Virus record (IMG/VR): IMGVR_UViG_3300034283_003118
Span: 1 to 58,919 of that record
DNA from: a virus
Reading direction: 5' to 3' (one strand)
DNA length: 58,919 nt
The notes under the pieces were generated by a model, which was given only the letters and a program-made list of their open reading frames with translations, searched no databases and had not been told where the DNA came from. The stretch's first letter is position 1, and each line of letters opens with the position of its first letter. Below, in pieces: positions 1 to 7,040 of the stretch. The translations under genes were made by a program, and so were the position numbers.

Positions 1-33
1 GTGTAAGTTCAGTTGGGCCTTTCATGGAGTTTT

Positions 34-270
34 TCATTTCCATCTCAATCGGCAAAACACAGCGTCTGCTTCGGATCGAAACAGAAAATAGCACTTTCGA
101 TGCAGATCCCAGTCACTGGTCCCTGCAATAACTGACTGCCAACGCTTGCGTTTGACGCCAAATGTTTGGTAGCACCAAGTATCAACCTCGTATCTCTGCC
201 TTAATTCCACTTGAACGTGGTGACAGTAGATTTCTCGCTGATGACGATTTAGATATTTGAGATAAGACAT
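34..270 (-). CDS. small hypothetical phage protein
   Basis: About 78 residues if translation starts at the ATG at 270, which has a GGAA-type ribosome site directly upstream; an upstream in-frame start at 312 would overlap the primase remnant and is less likely. The C-terminus has the pattern F-R-S-E-A-D-A-V-F-C-R-L-R-W, the same F..E.DA...+L+ ending seen in the small protein at 2272-2493. Such W-rich small proteins are common and uncharacterised in T4-like marine phages. No function can be assigned. It is the last complete minus-strand gene of the primase transcript. Confidence 0.6.
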   Translation of the reverse strand: MSYLKYLNRHQREIYCHHVQVELRQRYEVDTWCYQTFGVKRKRWQSVIAGTSDWDLHRKCYFLFRSEADAVFCRLRWK

Positions 271-271
271 G

Positions 272-570
272 TTATTTCCAATCAGAAAAGAATTTATGAA
301 AATCAGCTTCACTGACGCTATTCACGTCTTCGCCCGCTGGCATCTGCAAACTTTCATGCCCATACTTGGCCAGCTTGCGACCAGCAGCATCACCGTCCAT
401 CACTGCCACTCGATGATGGGGCAAGGTGTTTAACCAACTGCGAAGGTGTTTGGGGTCATTGGCAACCACTTTATTTAATTTTAGCATATTCATGTTTCTT
501 TCACAAGATGCATAAATAAAAATGTGGTTCGCGGTGCAGCAAACACCCAACCACTCTACCGGCACAGGAG
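272..570 (-). pseudogene. displaced 3' end of an older DNA primase gene
   Basis: The last 60 or so residues (NDPKHLRSW, then AVMDGDAAG and KLAKYG) align with the C-terminus of the intact primase at 1315-1827 (NDPKHLRNW, AVCDGDSAG, KLAKYG), clearly homologous but diverged. The part beyond about 490 no longer matches in frame, although weak nucleotide similarity to the intact gene (GTAGAG...TTTG.T.CTTGC-like) remains near 540-570. The fragment lacks the N-terminal half and a credible start. I infer that it is the original 3' end of the primase gene, cut off when an HNH endonuclease cassette carrying a replacement 3' end arrived. It still ends in a clean TAA just before the next gene. Confidence 0.75.
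511..518 (+). promoter_or_regulatory. late promoter (CATAAATA) for the HNH endonuclease
   Basis: CATAAATA matches the T4-type late element used elsewhere in this window. It lies 63 nt upstream of the ATG at 582, which has a strong CAGGAGG ribosome site. The leader holds a GTGGTT/AACCAC inverted repeat (about 524-554). Late expression of a homing endonuclease fits T4 practice. Confidence 0.5.
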
Positions 571-581
571 GCCCAGCAGCA

Positions 582-1341
582 ATGATATTTATTGATAACA
601 AGTATACCCGTTGGTATTATGCAATTGTGGAACGAGCTCAAAAAAGAGCATCAACCAGAAAACAAGCCAAAGAGTTATTAGAGTATATCGAACAGCATCA
701 CGTTATACCAAAATCGTTTTATTTAGGTAATAAACATAGTACACAAGGATGGTTAGACGGCGATCCGAATTCTTCTTCTAACTTAGTGTATTTGACTGCT
801 AAAGAACATTTTATTTGTCATTTATTATTAATTAGGATGACGAATGGAAAAGCAAAAATGATGATGAGTTTTGCTTTGCGGGCAATGCGTTCTTGGAGAA
901 ATAAAAATCATAAACGATATAAAATATCGTCCATATGGTACGAATTAAGCAAAGTTACTAAGATTTCTCATTCTGAAGAATCTCGAAAGAAGATTAGCGA
1001 GTCTGGATTAGGCAGAGTTCCGTGGAACAAAGGATCAAAAGGAAACATTCCCTGGAACAAAGGAAAAGTTGGTGTTTCAGAAGAGACTCGAGAAAAAAAT
1101 GAGTAAAGCAGCGTCGAGCCGAAAGCAATCTCAAGAAACTATCCAAAAACGAAGTAATGCTGTTCGAGCCAAAAAATTAGATCCTAGTTATCAGAGACCA
1201 AAAATTTCACAGGAACTAAGAGATCAAATTTCTGCTAAATTAAAAGGAAGAAAGTTATCTCCTGAAACATTAGCGAAGCGAAAGTCAACAGTTGAAAAGA
1301 AAAAATTAGAAAAATTATCTCAAAAATTTTCCGAAGATTAA
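582..1341 (+). pseudogene. HNH homing endonuclease with NUMOD3-type DNA-binding repeats, frameshifted
   Basis: Opposite in strand to its surroundings and AT-richer. The start at 582 is chosen for CAGGAGG 10 nt upstream. The N-terminal HNH core shows E-Q-H-H-V-I-P-K-S and then L-V-Y-L-T-A-K-E-H-F-I-C-H, the usual shape of group I/free-standing phage HNH nucleases. Downstream are W-N-K-G-S/K-G elements followed by S-x-E-T-x-x-K repeats typical of NUMOD3. The reading frame breaks at a run of seven A (1093-1099): the first frame stops at 1106 and the NUMOD3 repeats continue in the +1 frame to 1341. One A less would restore a single protein of about 250 residues. Its 3' end overlaps the convergent primase 3' end by 27 nt. 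The break is either real decay or a homopolymer sequencing error. Confidence 0.8.
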
Positions 1342-1827
1342 GTTAAACTGCTCATCAGACAATGAACCAACATCTTCTTTTTCTGGAAGATATATTACTT
1401 CGTTACCGTATTTGGCTAATTTTTTACCAGCAGAATCTCCATCGCAAACTGCAATTAATTTGTGTGGTAACACACTAATCCAATTACGCAAATGTTTTGG
1501 GTCATTTGAAATGACTGCTATAGACTGCAAGCCGTGCCACGATAATCGGCAAGAATCAAATACGCCCTCTACTAGGAACAGATCACCGCCCCGCCAATCC
1601 ACACTCTCCAAACCCCACACACCCACCTTGTTCTCGCCAAACCAAGTGTGATAGCGGGTATGCTCGCCATTGTTGTGCAAACGTGGTGCACCGGGCTCGT
1701 ACTTTTGGTAGCCCACCATTTGCCCACTGAAATTCCACATGGCAAAGGTTGCGCTCACACCTTCCTCAATCCATACTCCGCTGTATCGATCAGGATCAAA
1801 CCAGCGGCTCAGTAGATGTTCGCGCAT
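1315..1827 (-). CDS. Toprim-type DNA primase (short phage form)
   Basis: 170 residues. A Toprim fold is supported by the acidic motif F-L-V-E-G-V-F-D (about residue 85) and the D-x-D motif A-V-C-D-G-D-S-A-G (about residue 130). Expected role: synthesis of RNA primers at the phage fork with a helicase encoded elsewhere. The last 60 residues lie in AT-rich DNA and are duplicated in diverged form at 272-490, while the first 110 residues have the base composition of the surrounding genome; this suggests a hybrid gene with a foreign 3' end. The -10 of a strong sigma70 promoter ends six bases before the ATG, so the message is probably leaderless. Confidence 0.75.
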   Translation of the reverse strand: MREHLLSRWFDPDRYSGVWIEEGVSATFAMWNFSGQMVGYQKYEPGAPRLHNNGEHTRYHTWFGENKVGVWGLESVDWRGGDLFLVEGVFDSCRLSWHGLQSIAVISNDPKHLRNWISVLPHKLIAVCDGDSAGKKLAKYGNEVIYLPEKEDVGSLSDEQFNLIFGKFLR

Positions 1828-1833
1828 AATCTT

Positions 1834-1862
1834 ATATTAGCACATTAGGAATCAGATGTCAA
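1834..1862 (-). promoter_or_regulatory. sigma70-type early promoter for primase
   Basis: TTGACA (1862-1857), 17-nt spacer, TAATAT (1839-1834), with the GC pair just before the -10 shared by other early promoters here. Transcription should start at or within a base or two of the primase ATG at 1827. Confidence 0.65.
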
Positions 1863-2072
1863 TCAGATTAAAAATTTCATCAAAAACAGCAGATGCTTCT
1901 GATCGTCCACAATTTCATATGATTCATATGTTGGTTCGAGTAGTCTCACACCAAATTTATCTTCCAACCATTCATCAAAATGTTTTGTATTCTGAATGTA
2001 TTTTACATTGGAGTCCTTGTACATGTCATAAAAATATTCAGATGCTCTCACAATGCGACAAAATTGTGTCAT
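1863..2072 (-). CDS. small hypothetical protein
   Basis: 69 residues, start ATG at 2072 shortly after the preceding gene's stop (2079). W-E/F-rich with F-D-E-W-L-E-D-K-F-G, resembling the family of small W...FG proteins seen in this phage group. No known function. Confidence 0.6.
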   Translation of the reverse strand: MTQFCRIVRASEYFYDMYKDSNVKYIQNTKHFDEWLEDKFGVRLLEPTYESYEIVDDQKHLLFLMKFLI

Positions 2073-2078
2073 ATTTTG

Positions 2079-2249
2079 TTACACTTTATAATCTACAATT
2101 TCAATTTCAAACTCACCGGTCTGTTTATGGGAAGATTCCAGCTGTCGTGATCGTCTGTATTCTACTGCTTGATCATAGTCTGCAAAGGCTTGCTCAATTA
2201 CCTGAATCTGATTGGCTTGAGTGAAAACAACTAGATAGATTTTATTCAT
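2079..2249 (-). CDS. small hypothetical protein
   Basis: 56 residues beginning M-N-K-I-Y-L-V-V-F-T. The second of two in-frame ATGs (2249, not 2255) is chosen because GAGAGG lies 9 nt upstream of it. The central region A-F-A-D-Y-D-Q-A-V-E-Y resembles an amphipathic helix of the kind seen in small phage proteins that count codons Q-A-V-E. Function unknown; same transcript as its neighbours. Confidence 0.6.
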   Translation of the reverse strand: MNKIYLVVFTQANQIQVIEQAFADYDQAVEYRRSRQLESSHKQTGEFEIEIVDYKV

Positions 2250-2271
2250 AAACATTTCCTCTCCAAATTTA

Positions 2272-2493
2272 TTAGATCATCAATTTCATCCAAGCAGCGT
2301 CTGATTCTCTTTCAAAGAGCACAGTGATGAACTTGCTGTGAGCTTGGTATCTGTAAGGACCAAAATTTTGCTTGGCAAATTCTTCAAATGCAGCTGACAA
2401 ATATGCTCGTCCAGCATAAACAACAAAATTACCAGACCGAGTAGTTACCCATTTAGAATCAATTGGGAGTCGAACTTTGTGTAGTCTGTGCAT
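2272..2493 (-). CDS. small hypothetical protein
   Basis: 73 residues. Pattern W-V-T-T-R-S-G..., Y-R-Y, then F-E-R-E-S-D-A-A-W-M-K-L at the C-terminus, matching the ending of the small protein at 34-270. Abuts the next gene upstream (2495). Function unknown. Confidence 0.65.
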   Translation of the reverse strand: MHRLHKVRLPIDSKWVTTRSGNFVVYAGRAYLSAAFEEFAKQNFGPYRYQAHSKFITVLFERESDAAWMKLMI

Positions 2494-2494
2494 G

Positions 2495-2761
2495 TTAGTT
2501 AGATAAAATCTTCCACATTAATTCGGCGTCAGTCATCATGTTTTTCCTGCGATTCTTTGCCCACTCTGTTTCAACACCAGCCAACCGTTCCAGCTGCATG
2601 CGAGATCCACTGAGTGAACTGTAGCATTTATGGTACAATTTGCCTTTGAACACAATGCGTGGACTGTAATCGTCTGCTATGTAGCCCACTCGATCGCCGT
2701 TCACGTAGAGGGTCCAATAACTTCTGCCGCCTCTTTTAGTCCTCTTCCAAGTTGCGTTCAT
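2495..2761 (-). CDS. small hypothetical protein
   Basis: 88 residues starting M-N-A-T-W-K-R-T-K-R-G-G; the ATG at 2761 is preferred over a GTG at 2779 that would fall at the transcription start. The N-terminal half (S-Y-W-T-L-Y-V-N-G-D-R-V-G-Y-I) looks like a beta-hairpin unit also present in the protein at 3706-4188 (W-I-V-Q-H-N-G-R-K-V-G-N-I). Function unknown; first gene behind an early promoter. Confidence 0.6.
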   Translation of the reverse strand: MNATWKRTKRGGRSYWTLYVNGDRVGYIADDYSPRIVFKGKLYHKCYSSLSGSRMQLERLAGVETEWAKNRRKNMMTDAELMWKILSN

Positions 2762-2787
2762 ATTTTTAAATTGGACCACTCAATTTA

Positions 2788-2816
2788 AGTATAATATTAT
2801 CAGTAGTCAGTGTCAA
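2788..2816 (-). promoter_or_regulatory. sigma70-type early promoter
   Basis: TTGACA (2816-2811), exactly 17 nt, TATACT (2793-2788). Near-consensus; reads into the small genes at 2495 and below. It begins right after the stop of the gene at 2817-3215. Confidence 0.75.
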
Positions 2817-3215
2817 TCACACACCAGCCAAAAATTGGGTCAGATTGTTGCCACACAGAGTTAACCAGAAACTGGCTTTTGAATCAAATATCCAGATACT
2901 TTGTAATGTCTGTTGTTTGAGACCGTTAGAGCTAGTGATTATAAACCAGGGAAAATTCATGCGATACAGGGACTGTGTTAGTTTGGGGGTCATTATGAGA
3001 TTTTGATCTGTCAGCGTACATTTGAATGATGGAATAAATTCTGGTTTACAAAGCATCTGCCTCAATCCTGGCATACTAAGTCTCCATTTGTGACTGTCAA
3101 TGGAGTTGTGCCACCATATTTGTTTGTATGACTTCAGTGTGGTGTTATCAGGCATCAGGCGATTTTTTTCCTGATAATGCTGATACATCTGCTCACTGAA
3201 TTCATCTCTGGTCAT
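2817..3215 (-). CDS. hypothetical protein
   Basis: 132 residues, M-T-R-D-E-F-S-E-Q-M-Y start overlapping the previous stop by 4 nt (ATGA), which implies coupled translation. No recognised domain; aromatic-rich C-terminal half. Function unknown. Confidence 0.6.
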   Translation of the reverse strand: MTRDEFSEQMYQHYQEKNRLMPDNTTLKSYKQIWWHNSIDSHKWRLSMPGLRQMLCKPEFIPSFKCTLTDQNLIMTPKLTQSLYRMNFPWFIITSSNGLKQQTLQSIWIFDSKASFWLTLCGNNLTQFLAGV

Positions 3216-3496
3216 GGGAAAATCTGTTGTCCTTGGTTCAGCAATACCACAGTAAAATCCTGACTGTCAAATAGTGTATTCAATTTTCGAGCCAGGTTCA
3301 CGGCATGACCAGGATTAGCAAAACTGGTTTTTCGATACTTCGGTCCTGGATAGCTGATCAATGTATTCACTGTTTTGAGGTTTATGGGCTGGCCCTGGTA
3401 GAACACCGCCCAGATCCCCTGACTTGCTAAAATCTGTTCACTACGATAAAGTCCCTGTGATTTTTCTATAAGAATTTGAGGTTTAGGTCGGCTCAT
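3212..3496 (-). CDS. hypothetical protein
   Basis: 94 residues. Contains Y-P-G-P-K-Y-R-K-T-S-F-A-N-P-G-H-A-V-N-L-A-R-K-L-N, a pattern of a short alpha/beta protein seen across marine T4-like phages without known role. A TATAAATA element lies 20 nt upstream of the ATG, so it is probably the first gene of a late transcript. Ends in ATGA overlap with the next gene. Confidence 0.65.
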   Translation of the reverse strand: MSRPKPQILIEKSQGLYRSEQILASQGIWAVFYQGQPINLKTVNTLISYPGPKYRKTSFANPGHAVNLARKLNTLFDSQDFTVVLLNQGQQIFP

Positions 3497-3516
3497 TGAT
3501 AAAAATCTCTCTGAGG

Positions 3517-3524
3517 TATTTATA
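3517..3524 (-). promoter_or_regulatory. T4-type late promoter TATAAATA
   Basis: Exact TATAAATA on the minus strand, followed by a GAGAGA ribosome site and the ATG at 3496. This is the consensus recognised by gp55-type late sigma factors in T4. Confidence 0.65.
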
Positions 3525-3530
3525 GAAAAA

Positions 3531-3734
3531 TTACCAAGTTCCGCCGTTTAAACCTCCAGAAGAATCAGGCTTTTGAGCCAGGAGTTGATTTTGCAGTGCA
3601 GATATTTTATCCAGCAATGCAAATACTTCATTATGCAGCAAACGAGCTTCAGTAGCAGTCAGAGTAATATTACTGGTTCGGTTTAGGTTCAGTAACTTTA
3701 CTCGATCATTGAGCAGTTTGATATAAGGGGTCAT
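3531..3734 (-). CDS. small helical hypothetical protein
   Basis: 67 residues, mostly helical, with L-L-H-N-E-V-F-A-L-L-D-K-I-S-A-L-Q-N-Q-L-L reading as a coiled coil. Overlaps the 3' end of the upstream gene by 29 nt. Function unknown. Confidence 0.6.
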   Translation of the reverse strand: MTPYIKLLNDRVKLLNLNRTSNITLTATEARLLHNEVFALLDKISALQNQLLAQKPDSSGGLNGGTW

Positions 3735-4188
3735 TTTGGATAATTTGATGGCGTGCTAACAGATCCTGTTTGTTCATGTAGGGGCCGTAATAGCTGTACC
3801 GATCCAGCGTGATTAGTTTGGGGCAGAACATTCTTTTCCAACCCTGTTTGTTTACCAAATAATATCCGGCACACAATTTACTCTTGCTATCTGCGTCAGA
3901 TGTAAACAGCGGCAGACGACGATGAACATCGAATTCAGGATTGTGTGCTGGGTTGCGAGTTGGATAACCAAAAACATCACAGGATTTTTCTGGTTTGGTT
4001 ACTGTGATTTCCTGCCATTCGATGTCAAAATCATGCTCAATGTCTTTGAGTTTCTGAAACTGTTTGGTACCATTGGGAGTTTGTAGAACTACGCCTTGTG
4101 CATTGACGGTGATGTTACCTACCTTGCGGCCATTGTGTTGTACAATCCAGAATGTGTCGGAAACATTTTTGGCTGTTAGCTTAGACAT
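3706..4188 (-). CDS. conserved phage hypothetical protein
   Basis: 160 residues. N-terminal beta unit (F-W-I-V-Q-H-N-G-R-K-V-G-N-I) and a C-terminal segment C-A-G-Y-Y-L-V-N...C-P-K-L-I-T-L-D-R-Y-S-Y-Y-G-P that I recognise as conserved in marine T4-like phages but without a known role. The D-x-E-W and Y-Y-G-P motifs do not identify an enzyme. Overlaps its neighbours on both sides, so it is translationally coupled. Confidence 0.65.
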   Translation of the reverse strand: MSKLTAKNVSDTFWIVQHNGRKVGNITVNAQGVVLQTPNGTKQFQKLKDIEHDFDIEWQEITVTKPEKSCDVFGYPTRNPAHNPEFDVHRRLPLFTSDADSKSKLCAGYYLVNKQGWKRMFCPKLITLDRYSYYGPYMNKQDLLARHQIIQNDPLYQTAQ

Positions 4189-4372
4189 CTGAGTTTTCCT
4201 CCTTGTTGGATGAATTGTTTTCTATTAGGTTTGTGGCTCTGATAAATCCCTGATTCCAGCCACGCAAATACCCAGCATAACTGGAACAAAAAGCCAATGT
4301 GAGTAATGGTGCTAACTCTCTTAGCAATTGAGATGTTTGAAAATTGCCAGTGAACAAATCTTGTAAGGTCAT
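4181..4372 (-). CDS. small possible membrane-associated protein
   Basis: 63 residues with one hydrophobic stretch L-L-R-E-L-A-P-L-L-T-L-A-F and a charged tail (N-K-E-E-N-S-D). Position between two conserved genes suggests a real gene. Function unknown. Confidence 0.5.
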   Translation of the reverse strand: MTLQDLFTGNFQTSQLLRELAPLLTLAFCSSYAGYLRGWNQGFIRATNLIENNSSNKEENSDV

Positions 4373-4373
4373 A

Positions 4374-4751
4374 TTATTTTTCTGGTATTCCTGCGGACAA
4401 ACTGGCGATGACCACCAGTTGCTCTAGTGAGTCTGTAAATGTTTTGAGTGCGTCAGCAACTGCGGGCGAATCTTGTGCTTGTTGACGCCAGATATCCTGT
4501 TGTTTTCTTTGTTTGTGAATCCATTCCACGATTTCTCTTCCACGAATATTCCATGAAATACTATAGTGAGTATTGGGTATTTGATGCCACAGCCCGTTGG
4601 ACACGAATCCCAGTCCATACCCTTCTCTCCAGCGTACCTCTCTGAGAGAGTCTGAAATATAATCAGTACAGATACTACTAATGGTAGTATCTGTACTGGT
4701 TACTTCGATAAGACCAGTGTTATCCTGGATATAAATTGATCTAGTGCTCAT
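4374..4751 (-). CDS. hypothetical protein
   Basis: 125 residues from ATG 4751, which overlaps the exonuclease stop as ATGA. Middle part R-W-R-E-G-Y-G-L-G-F and a helical C-terminus rich in Q and A. An unusual perfect 15-bp inverted repeat lies in its coding sequence (separate entry). Function unknown. Confidence 0.6.
   Translation of the reverse strand: MSTRSIYIQDNTGLIEVTSTDTTISSICTDYISDSLREVRWREGYGLGFVSNGLWHQIPNTHYSISWNIRGREIVEWIHKQRKQQDIWRQQAQDSPAVADALKTFTDSLEQLVVIASLSAGIPEK
4664..4698. repeat. perfect 15-bp inverted repeat inside a coding region
   Basis: Arms CAGTACAGATACTAC (4664-4678) and GTAGTATCTGTACTG (4684-4698) with a 5-nt loop. It sits about 55-90 nt into the gene that starts at 4751. 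A second small palindrome CTCTCTGAGAGAG lies beside it (4638-4650). Could be a processing hairpin, attenuator or operator. Confidence 0.7.
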
Positions 4752-5734
4752 TCTGGTAATGCTGCTCCCAGTATTTGGCCCCAAGTGGAGGCCTGTTCGC
4801 TCAATCGGTTGAGATCAAAACGACCACAAAACTTCAAAAACTGAGCTCCCACCATGGGGCGGTTCAGCGATTGAACTGAGTTGATTGTTTGTTGTATTTT
4901 TTCACGAATATGATCAGGTTGAGCACTGAGATCCACCAGAACTCGGTTGCGATGATAATCATCCAGTACACGATGCTCGTTGCCCTCGTGATCCACCCAA
5001 CGCTGAAGCATCAGGTTGTTCCAGGCCCAGCCCTGAATTTTACGGTCAGCAAATGCTTCAGTCAGACCCACTTTGTTTTTTGAACCCTTGGTTCGCACGC
5101 CCGGATAGGCGCTGAACACGTTGTCAGTGGTGTCGCCGCGTATACACTTTTCAAACAGCAACCATTCAGGATCAGGTGTAGTTTTGGGCAAGCCAGTCTT
5201 GCGATCTTTCACTGGCTTGCCCAGACGATCAAAGATGCCTTCCAGAGTAATTAACTCTTCAGAAACACCATTGTACTGGCGAACATTGGGAGCCAACAGT
5301 TGAACATAATCGCTGTCACTGCTCACAATCACATGCTGATCATTGGGTCGGGATTGAATCCATCCAGCAATGAGATCATCAGCTTCCAATGCAGAGTTTT
5401 GTAGCACAGTGACATTGGTGCGATCTCGCAGGAATGCAGCCAATGAATCGTTTGCATCCCAGAACATCTGATCTTCAGCCTGCTGGGCAGGAGTGGCTGC
5501 GTTGCGAGCATCAACACGGTTGCGTTTGTAGGGTTGATAAAAATCTTTGCGCCAGGAGCGACCCTCTAGTGCAATTACCACATGATTGGCCCGATGTTGC
5601 CGCCAACAACTGGCAATGCTGCTCAGTGTTACGTGGATAGCCAATCCCACTTTTTCTTCTGGGGATTGAGCCTTGTGTGCTGAATGCCGAGCACGGTAGA
5701 ACGTATTTGCCAAATCTACAATCAGAAATGTCAT
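4748..5734 (-). CDS. 5'-3' exonuclease / RNase H (FEN family)
   Basis: 328 residues. N-terminal F-L-I-V-D-L-A-N-T-F-Y-R-A-R, then L-E-A-D-D-L-I-A-G-W and V-S-S-D-S-D-Y-V-Q-L-L carry the acidic metal ligands of the PIN/FEN fold; C-I-R-G-D-T-T-D-N-V-F-S and G-V-R-T-K-G-S-K-N-K form the helix-hairpin-helix DNA-binding part. Length is close to T4 RNase H (305). Expected role: removal of RNA primers and flaps at the replication fork. A near-perfect sigma70 promoter ends six bases before the ATG, implying a leaderless early message. Confidence 0.85.
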   Translation of the reverse strand: MTFLIVDLANTFYRARHSAHKAQSPEEKVGLAIHVTLSSIASCWRQHRANHVVIALEGRSWRKDFYQPYKRNRVDARNAATPAQQAEDQMFWDANDSLAAFLRDRTNVTVLQNSALEADDLIAGWIQSRPNDQHVIVSSDSDYVQLLAPNVRQYNGVSEELITLEGIFDRLGKPVKDRKTGLPKTTPDPEWLLFEKCIRGDTTDNVFSAYPGVRTKGSKNKVGLTEAFADRKIQGWAWNNLMLQRWVDHEGNEHRVLDDYHRNRVLVDLSAQPDHIREKIQQTINSVQSLNRPMVGAQFLKFCGRFDLNRLSEQASTWGQILGAALPE

Positions 5735-5740
5735 AAAAGT

Positions 5741-5769
5741 ATTATAGCAATTATTGATATCAATGTCAA
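5741..5769 (-). promoter_or_regulatory. consensus sigma70 promoter for the exonuclease
   Basis: TTGACA (5769-5764), 17-nt spacer, TATAAT (5746-5741): both hexamers match the consensus exactly. The ATG at 5734 is only six bases downstream of the -10. The -35 overlaps the stop of the upstream gene. Confidence 0.8.
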
Positions 5770-6206
5770 CCGATTTCGGTTCGGCCGTTACCTAAATCTC
5801 TACGAGTCACTCGGTTGGTGGGATCGGCTTGATCCTGCTCCCAGGTTTCATCTACAACATGCCGGCAGATACCTCTGAACCATTGATCCACTAATTGTTC
5901 TTCAGTTTCCCCCTGATAACCACTTACCAACAGTTGTTTGATAAAGTATTCATTCCAGTCCAATTCAAAACTCCCCAGTGTGGGATTTTTGGGATCAAAG
6001 TCCAGACCCAACACATTCACATAAGGACGTTTTTCAGCAGTGGCTTGTTCTTTGGCACTCAACACCGCAGGTTCAGGTTTGGGCTTGGGAATTCGCTTGG
6101 CCCTGGGTTTGGCTGGTTTCGGTGTTTCAGCTGGAGGTCCAGGCTCAGGCAATGGCTCAGAGTTCCAGGGCCAACGTATCTGTGCAAATTTACTGAGAAT
6201 GGGCAT
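5766..6206 (-). CDS. conserved hypothetical protein with Pro-rich N-terminus
   Basis: About 146 residues from ATG 6206, preceded by GGAG at a good distance; a start at 6251 is also open. N-terminal 60 residues are P/K/A-rich (P-K-P-A-K-P-R-A-K-R), then a conserved-looking part L-G-L-D-F-D-P-K-N-P...G-S-F-E-L-D-W-N-E-Y-F and W-F-R-G-I-C-R-H-V. The latter resembles a conserved cyanophage/T4-like protein of unknown role. Confidence 0.6.
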   Translation of the reverse strand: MPILSKFAQIRWPWNSEPLPEPGPPAETPKPAKPRAKRIPKPKPEPAVLSAKEQATAEKRPYVNVLGLDFDPKNPTLGSFELDWNEYFIKQLLVSGYQGETEEQLVDQWFRGICRHVVDETWEQDQADPTNRVTRRDLGNGRTEIG

Positions 6207-6238
6207 TACCGACTCCATTTCATTATTTTTAGCATATT

Positions 6239-6996
6239 TTATAGCCCCCACTTTGTTACTAAATTGTAACCTGCTTTTTTAATTTGATTTTCTATCAACA
6301 TAGTTTTTTCGTACAAATCTTTCATTTTAACTTTAAGAATAGGGTGAATTAGTTCTGGATCAAAAGTGTAAATGCATCCATGCCAAAATTTTCCATGATA
6401 TAAAAATACTGTATTTGTTTCAGGATCAAAACCATCAACGCTATACTTTATATCTTCTAACCATTTTTGCCTAACTGGTACCTCCAATGAGTCTAACCAT
6501 TTTGTTTCATTTTTTGAAACGAATCTTGCTCTTCCTGCATCAAATTGCTTTTTTCTTGCAATTTTTATCATCTTTAGTCCTGCATTACGTTTGTTTTCTT
6601 TACCACAATGAGGACATCCAACTCCGACATTTAACGAACTCATCCATTGACTAAAATATAAATTATGCTTCTTACAGAATATATTGTGTAGTTTTCTATC
6701 ATCTAATAAAAAAGAATCTTTAAAACACAATTCCTTTAAGATAGATTTATATTTTTGTTTTCTATCGTCAAGAGTAACTTTGACTTTTCCCTTTTTTTCT
6801 TCGTGATATCCTTTTTTACAACAATGTCTATTTGGTTTAAGTAAACGATATGCGTAAATCTCATTTGTTCCATGATGTTGACATTCAACAGTAACTTTAT
6901 TCTCCACTCCTTTGTACTCGGACAAAATTTTTATCTTAGGGTTAACTTCAGCAACTTTTTTATGAACTCGTCATGAGTATAAGAACCTTTTTTCAT
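6239..6996 (-). pseudogene. free-standing homing-type endonuclease (DUF723-like plus Vsr/PD-(D/E)XK), frameshifted
   Basis: The true start is M-K-K-G-S-Y-T-H-D-E-F-I-K-K at 6996; the frame then breaks at a six-base T run (6956-6961), and the rest V-A-E-V-N-P-K-I-K-I-L-S-E-Y-K-G continues in another frame to 6239. One extra base restores about 252 residues. The N-terminal part (T-H-D-E-F, I-L-S-E-Y-K-G, C-x-x-H) matches the DUF723 DNA-binding repeat found beside phage endonucleases, and the C-terminus (N-T-V-F-L-Y-H-G-K-F-W-H-G-C) resembles Vsr-like nuclease cores. C-P-H-C is a zinc knuckle. Sits between queE and a conserved gene and overlaps neither stop nor promoter of queE. Expression seems controlled by the hairpin at 6995-7038. 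Confidence 0.75.
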
Positions 6997-7038
6997 ATCC
7001 CCATCCTTTCACAAATATTTAGTAAAGGATGGGGATAT
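6995..7038 (-). promoter_or_regulatory. hairpin hiding ribosome site and start codon, with late promoter in its loop
   Basis: Minus-strand RNA: 15-bp perfect stem, arms ATATCCCCATCCTTT (7038-7024) and AAAGGATGGGGATAT (7009-6995), loop of 14 nt holding CTAAATA (7022-7016). The 3' arm contains the AAAGGA ribosome site and the first two bases of the ATG at 6996. A read-through transcript would fold and block translation, whereas RNA started from the loop promoter lacks the 5' arm. On the plus strand the same hairpin is followed by TTTTT and could terminate. This is the arrangement known for T4 I-TevI. Confidence 0.7.
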
Positions 7039-7040
7039 TT

